Shown: positions 36,609-45,718 of the stretch, in pieces
Layout of the letters: every line of letters starts with the position of its first letter
How positions within the stretch are numbered: the first letter of the stretch is position 1
From: Roseihalotalea indica
GTDB taxonomy: Bacteria > Bacteroidota > Bacteroidia > Cytophagales > Cyclobacteriaceae
Direction: 5' to 3'
Length of the DNA stretch: 64,000 bases
Assembly: GCF_022458895.1 (NCBI RefSeq)
Contig: NZ_JAINFL010000005.1
Location: forward strand, 124,001-188,000
Position numbers and translations under genes: made by a program
The notes under the pieces: model-generated
What the model was told of the DNA's origin: nothing
Database searches by the model: none
The model's input: the letters and a program-made list of their open reading frames with translations, nothing else

Positions 36609-36642
36609 AATGTCTGCTTCCCAGCATCGGAAAGCAGACATT
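36609..36642 (+). terminator. Hairpin terminator after the oxidoreductase gene
   Basis: AATGTCTGCTT (36609-36619) pairs with AAGCAGACATT (36632-36642). It starts 7 bases after the stop at 36601. The T-run is weak, so it may work with the next hairpin. Confidence 0.6.
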
Positions 36643-36671
36643 TACCCTTTGTGGTTTGAGTTTTAATAAGT

Positions 36672-36711
36672 AGAAAGCACCGGCCTTGATGGTTTGGTGC
36701 TTTCTCGTTTT
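36672..36711 (+). terminator. Second hairpin between convergent genes
   Basis: AGAAAGCACC (36672-36681) pairs with GGTGCTTTCT (36696-36705), followed by CGTTTTA. It lies between the convergent genes ending at 36601 and 36730 and may serve both strands. Confidence 0.6.
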
Positions 36712-36729
36712 AGAAGGTATTTATTAGGT

Positions 36730-37128
36730 TTATTTCTTCAGGGCAAGCTTATACGTAATAGGATCTTCTTTAAAGTTCTCGTATTCCAATGTAAGGGTCA
36801 AATCTTTATCCTCAAGCGAATTGATATTAAACGTATATTCCCCGTCGTTAATTGAGATCTTAGTGTCACTATTGGTAAGTACCCAATTTCCATCTCTGGG
36901 AAAGAAACTTAGCTCAGGCAATGTCATAGTATACATTTCGTCTTCTTTAAATGTCAACTGATTTTGGCTATTAATTGTCCTGGGCTCGCTATCTATTTCT
37001 AGTTCATTAATACGCCAGGTACCAATTAGTTGGTCTTTGATGGTTGGTGGGGGAATTGGGTCTCCGTCAGGAGGGCATCCGAATAGGAGTAGCGCTAGTC
37101 CGCTGTATAATATTGCTATTTTTTTCAT
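36730..37128 (-). CDS. Lipocalin-like lipoprotein
   Basis: I prefer the ATG at 37128 (MKKIAILYSGLALLLFGC-PPDG), which gives a proper lipoprotein signal and 132 residues, over 37161. The mature part begins LIGTWRINELEIDSEPR and continues as short beta strands (QLTFKEDEMYTMTL, GNWVLTNSDTKISIND, TLTLEYENF), the pattern of lipocalin-like or DUF5004-type lipoproteins common in Bacteroidota. Likely outer-membrane-anchored with unknown ligand. It lies 61 bases downstream of the T9SS cargo gene. Confidence 0.72.
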   Translation of the reverse strand: MKKIAILYSGLALLLFGCPPDGDPIPPPTIKDQLIGTWRINELEIDSEPRTINSQNQLTFKEDEMYTMTLPELSFFPRDGNWVLTNSDTKISINDGEYTFNINSLEDKDLTLTLEYENFKEDPITYKLALKK

Positions 37129-37189
37129 AATAATGATTTTGATAAGAGTGTCTGGAAACAAAGGTGAATACTCTGCTTCCGGTTATACT

Positions 37190-39196
37190 CTATTGTTTCT
37201 GAATTTTTTTCTGAAGAACAACCTCAGGACTTTGTACCCAAAGTAGATATATTCCCGGTTGTAACGACTGAGTATCCAGGGTAGTAATAGAGCGGCGGCC
37301 TACTGGTTGCTGTAATAACTCTCGTCCCTGTAGATCATACAATTTCACCTGAACCTCTTTGTTTGCCGTAATTGCGGTAGGCAGAGCAATCGTAAGTTCT
37401 GCCTGAACTGGGTTGGGGTAAACCCGAATAGCTTCAGCAAGTTTATCTTCAATTGATGTGACCTGAAAAGGGGTAGATAAGGCACTATTGCAACCATCAC
37501 CATTAATTACCAGTACGGTATAGGGGCCAGCACTCGTAAGTTCAATCTGATTCGTGGTGGCACCCTCAATAAGTTCACCATCCAGATACCACTGAAAGGT
37601 TCCGGTTACATTCTCTACCAAGAGAATTACTTCAGTAGAGAGAGAATCGGTAGTAGCATTTGTTTCAGCTTTAATAACCGGAGTTTCCGGCCGGTTTCCG
37701 CTGAAAGTCACTTCTACATCTAGAGTGGCTGTACAGCTGTTGGCATCCCGAACTGTCACCGTGTAATCACCAGCCTCAAGACCGTTGAAGGTGCTGTTTT
37801 CCTGGAATGTGGTCCCATCGAGACTATACTCAAAACCAGTGCCAGCACCACCGGAAGCCGCTACCGTAAAGCTGCCGCCTTGTGGATTGCTACAATCGGG
37901 CTGAGTTACTTCACCTACTGGATTGAGTTGTGGCTCGGAGGGCAACTCAATCGTAAATTCTTCAATAGCTACGTTTTCGCCATCAGTAACATAGGCCGTG
38001 TAATCTCTCGGCTCAAGACTCTCAAATACATTGCCGGAAGTATAATTCTCTCCATCCAGACTGTACATAAGCTCTTCTGCGTCGCTCGAAGCAGTAATCT
38101 CGACCTGCCCGGTGCCATTACTATCGCAACCAGGGTTAGTTACGATCAGATTATCTATAGTGAGCGCAGGAGGGCATTCATCTTCGGATGATATATAACT
38201 GACTGTAAACTCCCGGCTCACTACTTTGCTACCGCTTTTAACGTAAGCCGTGTAAGATCCGGCGGGTAAATCAGGAAATTCGTTATTATCTGCGAAAGTA
38301 ATGCTATCTAAACTATAGGAGTAATTATCATCGTTACCGCCTGATGCAAAGATTTTGACTTTACCCAAGTCGCTCTCATTGCAACCAATTTTAGTCACTG
38401 CTAGTGAATCAATCATTAATGGTTGCTTACAGTTACCATTAATATTATTGCAGTAGTCAAACCGAGTTGTACTAACTAAACTGCGACGACCTGCAACGTT
38501 GATAGCCCAGACGTAAAGCACATAGCTTTCCCCACTTGTTAAAGCTTCTACATTGGCTAAAAAGGGCTCAGTAATAGAAGCCTGAGGTTTGGCAAAGCGA
38601 TAAGTTAGTGTGTCGGATCCAACGATAGCTTCATCGGTGGCATCGTAATAGTAGTACTCCAGAGCAACAATGCTGTTAAGCTCGGTACTATCTACTACTA
38701 CGAAAGGCATATGAGAAACAATAGACCAGCGTCCTTCCACGTTCATTGTCCGGGCGTAGAGAAAATGAATCCCGGGCTCATAAGTGGTTAAATCTACGGT
38801 AAAGGTTACAGTCACATCATCGCCCACACTGCTTAGAGCAATCGGCTGATTGTTTCCGAAGCCAGCATCTTCATCAATGAAGTATTCGGCAGTTAAGATG
38901 CTTTCTTCTTCGGGAATGACTTCTACTACCAAAAAAGATCGGCTGGTAGCAAGGCTCCAATGTCCCAAATCATCTTTAACCCTGATTTTTAGAGTATGCG
39001 AACCAATACTTATTCCCGTGAGATCAACATTAAACGATTGGGTTACTTCACTACCGGCTTCATCAAGGGGTATCGGAGTGTTTTGACCAAACCCTTCATC
39101 ATTATCAATATAGTACTCTGCTGCTACGATATTCTGGGCTAACAGACCAGTTATGGGTAGAAGCATTACTATTAACAGGCTAATAAACTTCTTCAT
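37190..39196 (-). CDS. T9SS cargo protein with SprB-type repeats
   Basis: The protein has 668 residues. A signal peptide ends near LPITGLLAQ. The N-terminal 240 residues hold three similar units (AEYYIDNDEGFGQNTPIPL, AEYFIDEDAGFGNNQPIAL, ALEYYYYDATDEAI). Then come SprB-like repeats of about 85 residues (YSLDG... GLEAGDYTVTVRDANSCTATL), an Ig-like segment, and a type A T9SS sorting domain (IRVYPNPVQAELTI ... LYDLQGRELL ... LQPGIYLLWV). It is exported through type IX secretion to the surface. It lies 6 bases from the beta-helix gene upstream, so the two form an operon. Confidence 0.88.
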   Translation of the reverse strand: MKKFISLLIVMLLPITGLLAQNIVAAEYYIDNDEGFGQNTPIPLDEAGSEVTQSFNVDLTGISIGSHTLKIRVKDDLGHWSLATSRSFLVVEVIPEEESILTAEYFIDEDAGFGNNQPIALSSVGDDVTVTFTVDLTTYEPGIHFLYARTMNVEGRWSIVSHMPFVVVDSTELNSIVALEYYYYDATDEAIVGSDTLTYRFAKPQASITEPFLANVEALTSGESYVLYVWAINVAGRRSLVSTTRFDYCNNINGNCKQPLMIDSLAVTKIGCNESDLGKVKIFASGGNDDNYSYSLDSITFADNNEFPDLPAGSYTAYVKSGSKVVSREFTVSYISSEDECPPALTIDNLIVTNPGCDSNGTGQVEITASSDAEELMYSLDGENYTSGNVFESLEPRDYTAYVTDGENVAIEEFTIELPSEPQLNPVGEVTQPDCSNPQGGSFTVAASGGAGTGFEYSLDGTTFQENSTFNGLEAGDYTVTVRDANSCTATLDVEVTFSGNRPETPVIKAETNATTDSLSTEVILLVENVTGTFQWYLDGELIEGATTNQIELTSAGPYTVLVINGDGCNSALSTPFQVTSIEDKLAEAIRVYPNPVQAELTIALPTAITANKEVQVKLYDLQGRELLQQPVGRRSITTLDTQSLQPGIYLLWVQSPEVVLQKKIQKQ

Positions 39197-39202
39197 GGTA
39201 GC

Positions 39203-40282
39203 CTAGTTGTGAGATCTTGCTTTAATGGTCACGCTCATTCCTTCGGTGGGCGTTCCTACACCGCTGGTGGTGAGTTCGTAAATGGCCGGGATAGCGGGTA
39301 AGCCGGATAAGCGATAGGGGTCAGTGCCTCCAAAAGCACCTAGATCCTGCCCTTCAATGCCTTGATCACGAGCAGGAGATTCATCAGCCAATCGAAAATG
39401 ACTATCAATTGATGGCTCGGGCGATATGAATAAGTTCGCCTGTACTGCACTGAAAATATTGTCTGATGCGTCGTTTCCAGTAGAATTTTCAGGAAATACT
39501 GCTTCTTCGGTGGTAGTGAACAAGTTGTTTTTAACATTATTGTCTCTACTATCACTTATGGAGCCGGTAATGAAAATGTTATTTTGAATGTTGGCCCCAT
39601 TAATACGATATATTCCTCCATTCAAGGTATTATTGGTAATGACCGTATTCGCAAGACTGGCATTATAATCACCATAGATTGAAGAACTGTTACTAATAAA
39701 TATATTGTTGCGAATGATGGTACCACTGGTGCTTCCATTTAAATAAATAGCACTACCGCGATAGTTGGAAAAATTTTGACTGATAAGAAGATTCGAGCCG
39801 TTGTAAATGTACATATAGTAAATAAAATTCCGGGTAATGGTAACGTTTTTCGGTTCGTTACTGCCTCGGCTTCCATCAAGTCTTTCTAAGTTGATGGTAA
39901 TTGCGTTTTCAAAGAACAAGCCGGTAACAATTGATTCATTAGCTCCCTCCCCAATGTTCATATACCGAAGTTTGGCGATTTGTTTGTTGAATTGCGTATT
40001 CTCATTTTCACCCAGAAAGTAACCAGGGCCTATGATAATTACTTTTTTATTCAAGCGAATTTCAGCAACCGAACCCCGTTCGTCGGTATCGTAATACTTT
40101 GGAGAACCTACTACGTAAATAGAATCACCCGGATTGGCATTGTTGATCGCATCCTGTAATTTGACATAGTCGGCGGAAGCACCTGTATTATTGTCTACTC
40201 TGATTACCTTGGCCATTGCCAGGGTGCTGCTGGTGAATAAGAGTAAAAAGAGAAAGTAAAATTGCGTTTTCATTTTTTTCAT
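39203..40282 (-). CDS. Secreted right-handed parallel beta-helix protein
   Basis: The protein has 359 residues with a signal peptide (FLLLFTSSTLAMA). It begins VIRVDNNTGASADYVKLQDAINNANPGDSIYV, a standard opening of parallel beta-helix surface proteins, followed by short turns (ITRNFIYYMYIYN, IIRNNIFISN, VITNNTLNGG, NIQNNIFITG) of the helix ladder, and ends DLGAFGGTDPYRLSGLPAIP... There is no T9SS sorting domain, so its anchoring is unclear. It lies 6 bases upstream of the T9SS cargo gene and is probably cotranscribed with it. Function not known; polysaccharide binding or lyase activity is one possibility. Confidence 0.82.
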   Translation of the reverse strand: MKKMKTQFYFLFLLLFTSSTLAMAKVIRVDNNTGASADYVKLQDAINNANPGDSIYVVGSPKYYDTDERGSVAEIRLNKKVIIIGPGYFLGENENTQFNKQIAKLRYMNIGEGANESIVTGLFFENAITINLERLDGSRGSNEPKNVTITRNFIYYMYIYNGSNLLISQNFSNYRGSAIYLNGSTSGTIIRNNIFISNSSSIYGDYNASLANTVITNNTLNGGIYRINGANIQNNIFITGSISDSRDNNVKNNLFTTTEEAVFPENSTGNDASDNIFSAVQANLFISPEPSIDSHFRLADESPARDQGIEGQDLGAFGGTDPYRLSGLPAIPAIYELTTSGVGTPTEGMSVTIKARSHN

Positions 40283-40326
40283 GGTTTTGTGAATATTGAG
40301 TGTATATAAAAGGTTAGAAAATGATA

Positions 40327-40898
40327 TTAGTAGTCAATCGTATAGGGGCCTTTACCGAATTTTCCGTCGGTAATTCGGTACGATTTGTTGTCGTCTTCGT
40401 CGTACGATTCAAAGAAAAACTCGCCAGAAATGAGTTGGCGCTATTTATCAATGGAGGTTATTTTTAGGGTCGCCGGTGCGCTGTTTTTAGTAACTCCCCT
40501 GTAATTCCAATAACCGCTGTATGAGCCGGAGCTGCCGTCGGTAAAGTCAAATAAAAGTAAAGCAATCCTGTTCCCTCGGCTACGTTGAAGCTTTCAAACA
40601 CGGCCCCTGGTCGCAATCGGTCAAAGTCAGGTCCCACAAAACCTATTGAAATTGCTTGACCGACACCCGTATTAATATTCTCATAATCAAAAGCAGCAAT
40701 ACCAAAGGTATACTCCCCGTCTGACTCCAGAGTAACTTCGGCAGCTACAAATTCTTCAGATGCTTCAAAAGGAGCACCATCTACATTGGCAAAAAAGCCA
40801 ACGGGGGTAATGCTATCACCCTCCACCTCTTCTTTAGAACAGGAGAACAGTGCTAAAGCCAATAGAAGTGATAAGAGAAGTTGCTTGATTTTCTTCAT
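40327..40898 (-). pseudogene. DUF6252-like lipoprotein pseudogene (frameshift plus stop)
   Basis: The intact 5' part (MKKIKQLLLSLLLALALFSC-SKEE, stop at 40464) encodes 144 residues of a lipoprotein that is then broken. In another frame the sequence continues as GVTKNSAPATLKITSIDK, an in-frame TAG, then RQLISGEFFFESYDEDDNK and YRITDGKFGKGPYTIDY, which looks like the normal C-terminal end of this lipoprotein family (ISGEF-F and ITDGKF). So one indel near 40485 and one nonsense codon near 40438 separate the parts. Two lesions make a real pseudogene more likely than a sequencing error. Confidence 0.72.
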
Positions 40899-40955
40899 AA
40901 TGATTGATCGTTTAATCGTTGAACCTGATCATTTTGCTTCTGAGAAATGATGAGT

Positions 40956-41870
40956 TTAATAGACCAGAATGGGGTAAAGGTTGGCTACAATATCTGCTTC
41001 GTTAGCCTTTTCAATAACTTCTTTGAGTGTATGCATACTAAGATACCCTTCCAACGGAGGGGCATCTCCGATTACGATGATCATCTTTTGAACTGAGGAA
41101 GTCCAGTTCATCGCATCAATAGTTTGGTATAACCCATCGTATACTGATTCTGGTTCATCACCCCCGCTGCTGGTTCTAATATTGTTGATATAATCTTTTA
41201 CCTTTTCCAGGTCAGCAGTAAGAGGGGTAGATTGATACCAATCATACGGGTCAACGTTATTATCACCATATTCAGCCACTCCCACCCGGACTCCGCTAGG
41301 TAAGGCGTCAATAATTTCGTTCAAGTGATATTGGATGTAGTAAATATCATCGCTCATACTACCGGTATTATCAATCAAGAAGACCAGATCAGCAGAGGCC
41401 TGCGCCTGATCACCAATGACTGACTGAATAACTTCACTCAACTGGTAGGCGCTGGGAGACTCATAGGATTCTCCGTTAGTGAATTCAGCTAGTACATCAA
41501 AGGCTTCTTCCGTAGTGATATACCGGGTTGAGCCTACTACCGTGTCTGATGAAATGCCTAGAACTCCGTTATAGGCTGACACTGAATACTCATAAGAAGT
41601 ATTTGACTCTACGCCTAAATCTGTATAAAATGGAGTCTCAGTTTCGCCAATCTCAACCAGGGAGTCACTTGAAGCAAAGTAATCTCGGCGGAAAATTTTA
41701 TAAGATTCAGCTTCTGGTACAGCATCCCAGTCTAACTCAATCGTAAGGGCATAGTCATCACTGGCTCTAAGGTTATCAGGTGCTGGTAGTATCACCGGTC
41801 CTTCATCCTCAATACAAGCAGCTAGAACCATTAGAAAAATGGAAAATAAATAGGCAATATGACTTTTCAT
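40956..41870 (-). CDS. VWA and fibronectin III domain lipoprotein
   Basis: The protein has 304 residues. A lipoprotein signal ends AAC-IEDEG. A fibronectin III domain spans about residues 33-115 (LRASDDYALTIELDWDAVPEAESYKIFR). A von Willebrand A domain follows (ADLVFLIDNTGSMSDDIYYI, with the metal-ion site as D-N-T-G-S, and MIIVIGDAPPLEG). Likely a surface-anchored binding protein. It stands between the pseudogene and a beta-barrel gene on the same strand, with gaps of 57 and 66 bases. Confidence 0.85.
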   Translation of the reverse strand: MKSHIAYLFSIFLMVLAACIEDEGPVILPAPDNLRASDDYALTIELDWDAVPEAESYKIFRRDYFASSDSLVEIGETETPFYTDLGVESNTSYEYSVSAYNGVLGISSDTVVGSTRYITTEEAFDVLAEFTNGESYESPSAYQLSEVIQSVIGDQAQASADLVFLIDNTGSMSDDIYYIQYHLNEIIDALPSGVRVGVAEYGDNNVDPYDWYQSTPLTADLEKVKDYINNIRTSSGGDEPESVYDGLYQTIDAMNWTSSVQKMIIVIGDAPPLEGYLSMHTLKEVIEKANEADIVANLYPILVY

Positions 41871-41936
41871 GATAGTTTAGATTAGGCGATACAGATTGTA
41901 GCTTTTGGGCAAAACTCTATATATATGGCTACATGG

Positions 41937-42629
41937 CTACTCAAGCTCAAAGAAGTAGCTGGCGCTGAGTGAGAACATGAAGTTGCGCAGCCCATAGTCA
42001 AAATTATTATCCGGGTAGATATCTGCTAGTCCTTGTTGTAGGGCAATTTTGAGTTGGATTGGAAAGTCTTCTGATTCGGCTACGGCTCCCAGTGCCAGAC
42101 GGAAGTCGCCTCCTTTAAGGTCGTCGTATCGGCTGGAACCAAATTCAATGGATTCATTAGAGTCCTCCCGTTCACCTTCCACTCGAGATATACTTTTAAG
42201 CTTACCCGACACGGCAAAGCCCACAATAAACCCACCCCAGCCACTCAGTGTAAAACCATCAAGTTCGGCCAGTTGATAGCGGACTGTCAGGGGAATATCC
42301 AAGTAGGTAAGTAATATTTTATCCGTGCTTTTTGCTTCGTATCCAAAATCACTATAGTCTACTTTCGTTTTACCCCCCGCGCCATTAATCAATAAGCCGG
42401 ATTGTACATACAGTTGATCAGTAAGGGCATACTCTCCAGTTACGCCAATTTGCAATCGGAGAACTGGCTGATTCTTCCCCCCATCATCCCGGATATCTTC
42501 CCGCCACTCTTTGGAGTATTGAGCAGAGGATAGGTTGAAGCCTAAAGTAGGACCAACTCGCAGTTGAGCTTTTGCAACAATTGGGCATAGCATAGCCAGC
42601 AGGACAATGATAATTCCTTGATTTTTCAT
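41937..42629 (-). CDS. PorT-family outer-membrane beta-barrel protein
   Basis: The protein has 230 residues. A signal peptide (LLAMLCPIVAKAQ) is followed by LRVGPTLGFNLSSAQYSKEW and alternating strands (VTGEYALTDQLYVQSGLLING, YLDIPLTVRYQLAELDGFTLSGWGGFIVGFAVSG), as in the outer-membrane barrel family (PorT-like). It ends YFFELE. It is probably a small eight-stranded barrel of unknown function. It is followed by the VWA gene and preceded by another barrel gene. Confidence 0.82.
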   Translation of the reverse strand: MKNQGIIIVLLAMLCPIVAKAQLRVGPTLGFNLSSAQYSKEWREDIRDDGGKNQPVLRLQIGVTGEYALTDQLYVQSGLLINGAGGKTKVDYSDFGYEAKSTDKILLTYLDIPLTVRYQLAELDGFTLSGWGGFIVGFAVSGKLKSISRVEGEREDSNESIEFGSSRYDDLKGGDFRLALGAVAESEDFPIQLKIALQQGLADIYPDNNFDYGLRNFMFSLSASYFFELE

Positions 42630-42688
42630 GGTATGACAGATTAGTTTTATGTTAAAATAAAGTCGATACGTTTAGTAAGAAAAAGGTC

Positions 42689-43312
42689 TTAAAAGGCCAC
42701 TCCGAAACCTAAGTTAAGGACCGGCGATACGCCGAACAGAATTTCAGGAAAATCTTCTTCATCATAGGTTTCGGAAGTTCCATCAGGGTACGTAATAGTG
42801 TACTCGAAATTATCTGTGTTGGCACTGATCAGGGCAATACCGATTTCGGGCCGGAAATAAAAGCTTTTTCCCAGTTTTGCCCCAATTTTCAGGTTGAGCA
42901 GATTAAAGGCTGCCTTCAGCTTGCCTACTCCTCCTCCCATATCTTCTTCTTCGGAGTAGTAGTCGGTAAAATCATAATTCAAACCTAACCGCCCGTAGCT
43001 AAGGTTACCGTACAACCCCTTACCTGGCTTGAAGAAATAATAATTAGCGCCCAGTTCCAGGTAGTAGAATTTAAAATCTACTGGCCCGTTACCATCCGTA
43101 AAATCCGAGCCTTCCTGGAAGCTTAACGGAATATAAGTAAGATCAAGCGAAGGGGCTAACTTGCCATCCAAGGCAGGAGTTACGTATTCCAGATGTAAGC
43201 CGCTGATATTAGGGATTCCAATTTTCACCCCAATCCGCATGGGGTTTTCCTGGGCTAAACTTGTCGAGTACGCGAGTATGGCGGCAATAAATAAAATTCC
43301 AAACTTTTTCAT
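42689..43312 (-). CDS. Outer-membrane beta-barrel protein
   Basis: I prefer the start at 43312 (MKKFGILFIAAILAYSTSLAQ, signal peptide) over an ATG two codons upstream. The product has 207 residues: MRIGVKIGIPNISGLHLEYV, FKFYYLELGANYYFFKPGKGLYGNLSYGRLGLNYDF, FYFRPEIGIALIS and a final NLGFGVAF with terminal phenylalanine, typical of outer-membrane barrel ends. It lies between a fourfold-repeat protein and a PorT-like barrel, with short gaps, so it may be in one transcription unit. Function unknown. Confidence 0.8.
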   Translation of the reverse strand: MKKFGILFIAAILAYSTSLAQENPMRIGVKIGIPNISGLHLEYVTPALDGKLAPSLDLTYIPLSFQEGSDFTDGNGPVDFKFYYLELGANYYFFKPGKGLYGNLSYGRLGLNYDFTDYYSEEEDMGGGVGKLKAAFNLLNLKIGAKLGKSFYFRPEIGIALISANTDNFEYTITYPDGTSETYDEEDFPEILFGVSPVLNLGFGVAF

Positions 43313-43341
43313 AATCAATAGTAAGGTTAGTGCAGTTGAGA

Positions 43342-45030
43342 TTAGTTTCTTACAGTTCCTGAGTCTTTACATAGGTTTGCCAAGTGCTTGAGAGCCGCAA
43401 TAATCTCCCGGGCTTCTTCAATACCCGATGCCCGTATGCTGAGTGTTTTGGCGTAGTCGTCTACTTCTCCGTTTTCGAGTACCTCAATCAGTTCTCGTTT
43501 ACCAATTGTCTCGAGACTGGCAAAAACGGCATTTCCCTTTGTTCCTAATGAAATACTGCTCTCGTCCAGGTCAGTCATGTTCCACTCATAAACCACTTCG
43601 TCACCCTCCTGCTCATCCACAATCCGGTACAGTAGCATACATGGACCGTCCGACTGCGCTTCAATGTTTTGGGTAAAACGTTCGTTACCGATAGTAATCT
43701 CTTTGACGCGCTGTTGCAGGAATGTGAGCGTTGCTGACGATGTAGCGGGTAATTCTAAAGAGGTAGGTTGATCATTAATCTTCTTAGCCAGATGTTGAAA
43801 AGCCTGTGTAAGCTTTCGGGCTTCTTCAATGCTACTGGCGAATAGAGTTACTTCATTGGTGTATCCATCCAGCACGCCATCTTCTGAGTATGCAATCAGG
43901 TCGGCTTTGCTCAGGGTTTGTACACCGATCACCACATTATTCTTTTTGATGTCGAACTGAATAGAAGCTGGGTGCATATCAGCCATATTCCAGTGAAAGG
44001 TCTGTTCCTCGCCTTTGCTGGCATCGGTGAATTGGTACGTTAGCAGGTAGCCACTTCCGCCGTTACTAGGATTTTTTTCGTAGGAAAGTGACTGCTCATA
44101 AGAATCTTCATTGACTGCTATGGGGTTCACATGTTCGGTCAGGAAGTCCAGGGTCTCCGTAATACCAGGATCAGTATTGCCCGCTATAAATTCGGTATCA
44201 CTTTCACTGGATGCTACGAGTTGCTTCCAGGCTTGCACCAGGCGGCGGGCGTGCTCAATGTCAGTTGCCATTAAAGCAACTTGATCCTGATAACCATCCA
44301 ACTGACCATTTTCCTGTATCTGTATCAGGTCCCGCTTTCCCTGGGTATCGGCCGTTACCCAAACGGCCACTCCTTTGGTATCGAAACTAATGCTTCGTTC
44401 ATCCAAATCAGCCAGGTTTACGGTGTAATGCAACTCTTCGCCTTTAGTACGATCCGTGCGTTGGTAGGTAATAATGGCCGGCTGGTTAGCATCGCGGGTA
44501 ATTACCTGGTCAAATTGCTCGTCATTCAGTTCAACCTCGCCTACATTTCCTTCCAGGTAAGAGAGTAACTCAGTAAATCCTTGGACTGATACTTGGTTGT
44601 CTTCAACCTTCTGCTCACATTGTTGCACCATTTCTTTCATGGCATCTACGAGTTTACGAGCTTCTTCAATGCCGGAAACCAACACGGTTACTTCGTTCTG
44701 ATAGCCATCAATTTGCCCATCTTCATAGACCCGGATGAGGTCGCGTTTATTCTGGGTTGAGGCTTGCACGGTAACTTCATTTTTTCGGGTATCAAACGAT
44801 ATTGCCCGGTGGTTTAAGTCAGCAATATTCATCTCAAAAACCGTTTCTTCTCCTTTCTTGGTGTCCAGTATAGTAAAACGTGCCAGGCAATCGTTATCAG
44901 ATTGAGCTGAGAAAGATTGCTCGTATAAATCGCCTTTAATTGTAACGTCTTGTACAAGCTCGGCCACAGTTTGTCCGTAGGAAGAGAATGTCAGTAGTCC
45001 AAGCAAATAAGTGGTAACAAGTAGTCGCAT
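43342..45030 (-). CDS. Secreted protein made of four tandem repeats
   Basis: The protein has 562 residues with a signal peptide (YLLGLLTFSSYG). The rest is four copies of a unit of about 135 residues. Each opens with an element like YEQSFSAQSDNDCLARFTI, continues KGEETVFEMNIADLNHRAISFDTRKNEV, then KRDLIRVYEDGQIDGYQNEVTVLVSGIEEARKLVDAMK. I recognise no named family. The repetition and the helix at the end of each unit suggest a chain of small alpha/beta domains in the periplasm. It is followed 29 bases later by a barrel gene. Function unknown. Confidence 0.8.
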   Translation of the reverse strand: MRLLVTTYLLGLLTFSSYGQTVAELVQDVTIKGDLYEQSFSAQSDNDCLARFTILDTKKGEETVFEMNIADLNHRAISFDTRKNEVTVQASTQNKRDLIRVYEDGQIDGYQNEVTVLVSGIEEARKLVDAMKEMVQQCEQKVEDNQVSVQGFTELLSYLEGNVGEVELNDEQFDQVITRDANQPAIITYQRTDRTKGEELHYTVNLADLDERSISFDTKGVAVWVTADTQGKRDLIQIQENGQLDGYQDQVALMATDIEHARRLVQAWKQLVASSESDTEFIAGNTDPGITETLDFLTEHVNPIAVNEDSYEQSLSYEKNPSNGGSGYLLTYQFTDASKGEEQTFHWNMADMHPASIQFDIKKNNVVIGVQTLSKADLIAYSEDGVLDGYTNEVTLFASSIEEARKLTQAFQHLAKKINDQPTSLELPATSSATLTFLQQRVKEITIGNERFTQNIEAQSDGPCMLLYRIVDEQEGDEVVYEWNMTDLDESSISLGTKGNAVFASLETIGKRELIEVLENGEVDDYAKTLSIRASGIEEAREIIAALKHLANLCKDSGTVRN

Positions 45031-45091
45031 AGGAGTAAAATAATGATGGTTGGTAATACAAATACAGTAAAATTAAGCCATGGATAGAGCC

Positions 45092-45718
45092 TTAGTCAAG
45101 CTCTTCTACTAACCAGAGAATAAAGAACACCGAACCGACCAGCCAGGCAATGGAGGCGAGTATCCAGACAAAGGAAGTAATGGTTGCCGCACCTATGATA
45201 CTAAGCACTAATCCTATTCCCCAAAAGATGATTGCTTTCTTCAAATAAGGGTCCAGGTCATCCAGATCGCTAGATGAGTGAGGAGCACTTTTTAGCTCTT
45301 TGGCTAAGGCTTTAATTTCCTGACGGATTTCCTTCCGCTTGGCTTTTTTTTCCTGACGGTTTGCTGATTCACTAACAGAGGTTGCCAGTTCAGAAAACCG
45401 CCCAATACGTTCCTGTAAATGGGTGTTGCCGGTTTGCGCTAGTTGCTCATTAAGCTTCTGTTCGGCTTCGGCCATGAGGCTTTTAGTATCGTTATGTTGC
45501 TTTACCTCTTGCTGAATGGAAACGAGCAGCGTTTCATTCTTTAGACCTAGAGAAGCTACTTTTTCCGGCACTTTATCCTTACTGACAGAGGTAGACCGGG
45601 GTTGTTGTTTAAAATAGTGAGAATTTCCGTAGGCAATCTTACTGGACTGACACCCGGTAAAGAGCGAAGTGATTGCTAAAGAAATTGATAATACAAAAAT
45701 GATGGTTCTGACATTCAT
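45092..45718 (-). CDS. Lipoprotein with coiled coil and two membrane segments
   Basis: The protein has 208 residues. A lipoprotein-type signal ends LFTGC-QSSK. A long helical, charged region follows (AEAEQKLNEQLAQ, NRQEKKAKRKEIRQEIKALAKELK). The C-terminus has two hydrophobic segments (AIIFWGIGLVLSIIGAATI and FVWILASIAWLVGSVFFILWLV), ending VEELD. Proteins of this shape are frequent in Bacteroidota and have no assigned role. It is the upstream neighbour of the fourfold-repeat gene, 61 bases away. Confidence 0.72.
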   Translation of the reverse strand: MNVRTIIFVLSISLAITSLFTGCQSSKIAYGNSHYFKQQPRSTSVSKDKVPEKVASLGLKNETLLVSIQQEVKQHNDTKSLMAEAEQKLNEQLAQTGNTHLQERIGRFSELATSVSESANRQEKKAKRKEIRQEIKALAKELKSAPHSSSDLDDLDPYLKKAIIFWGIGLVLSIIGAATITSFVWILASIAWLVGSVFFILWLVEELD

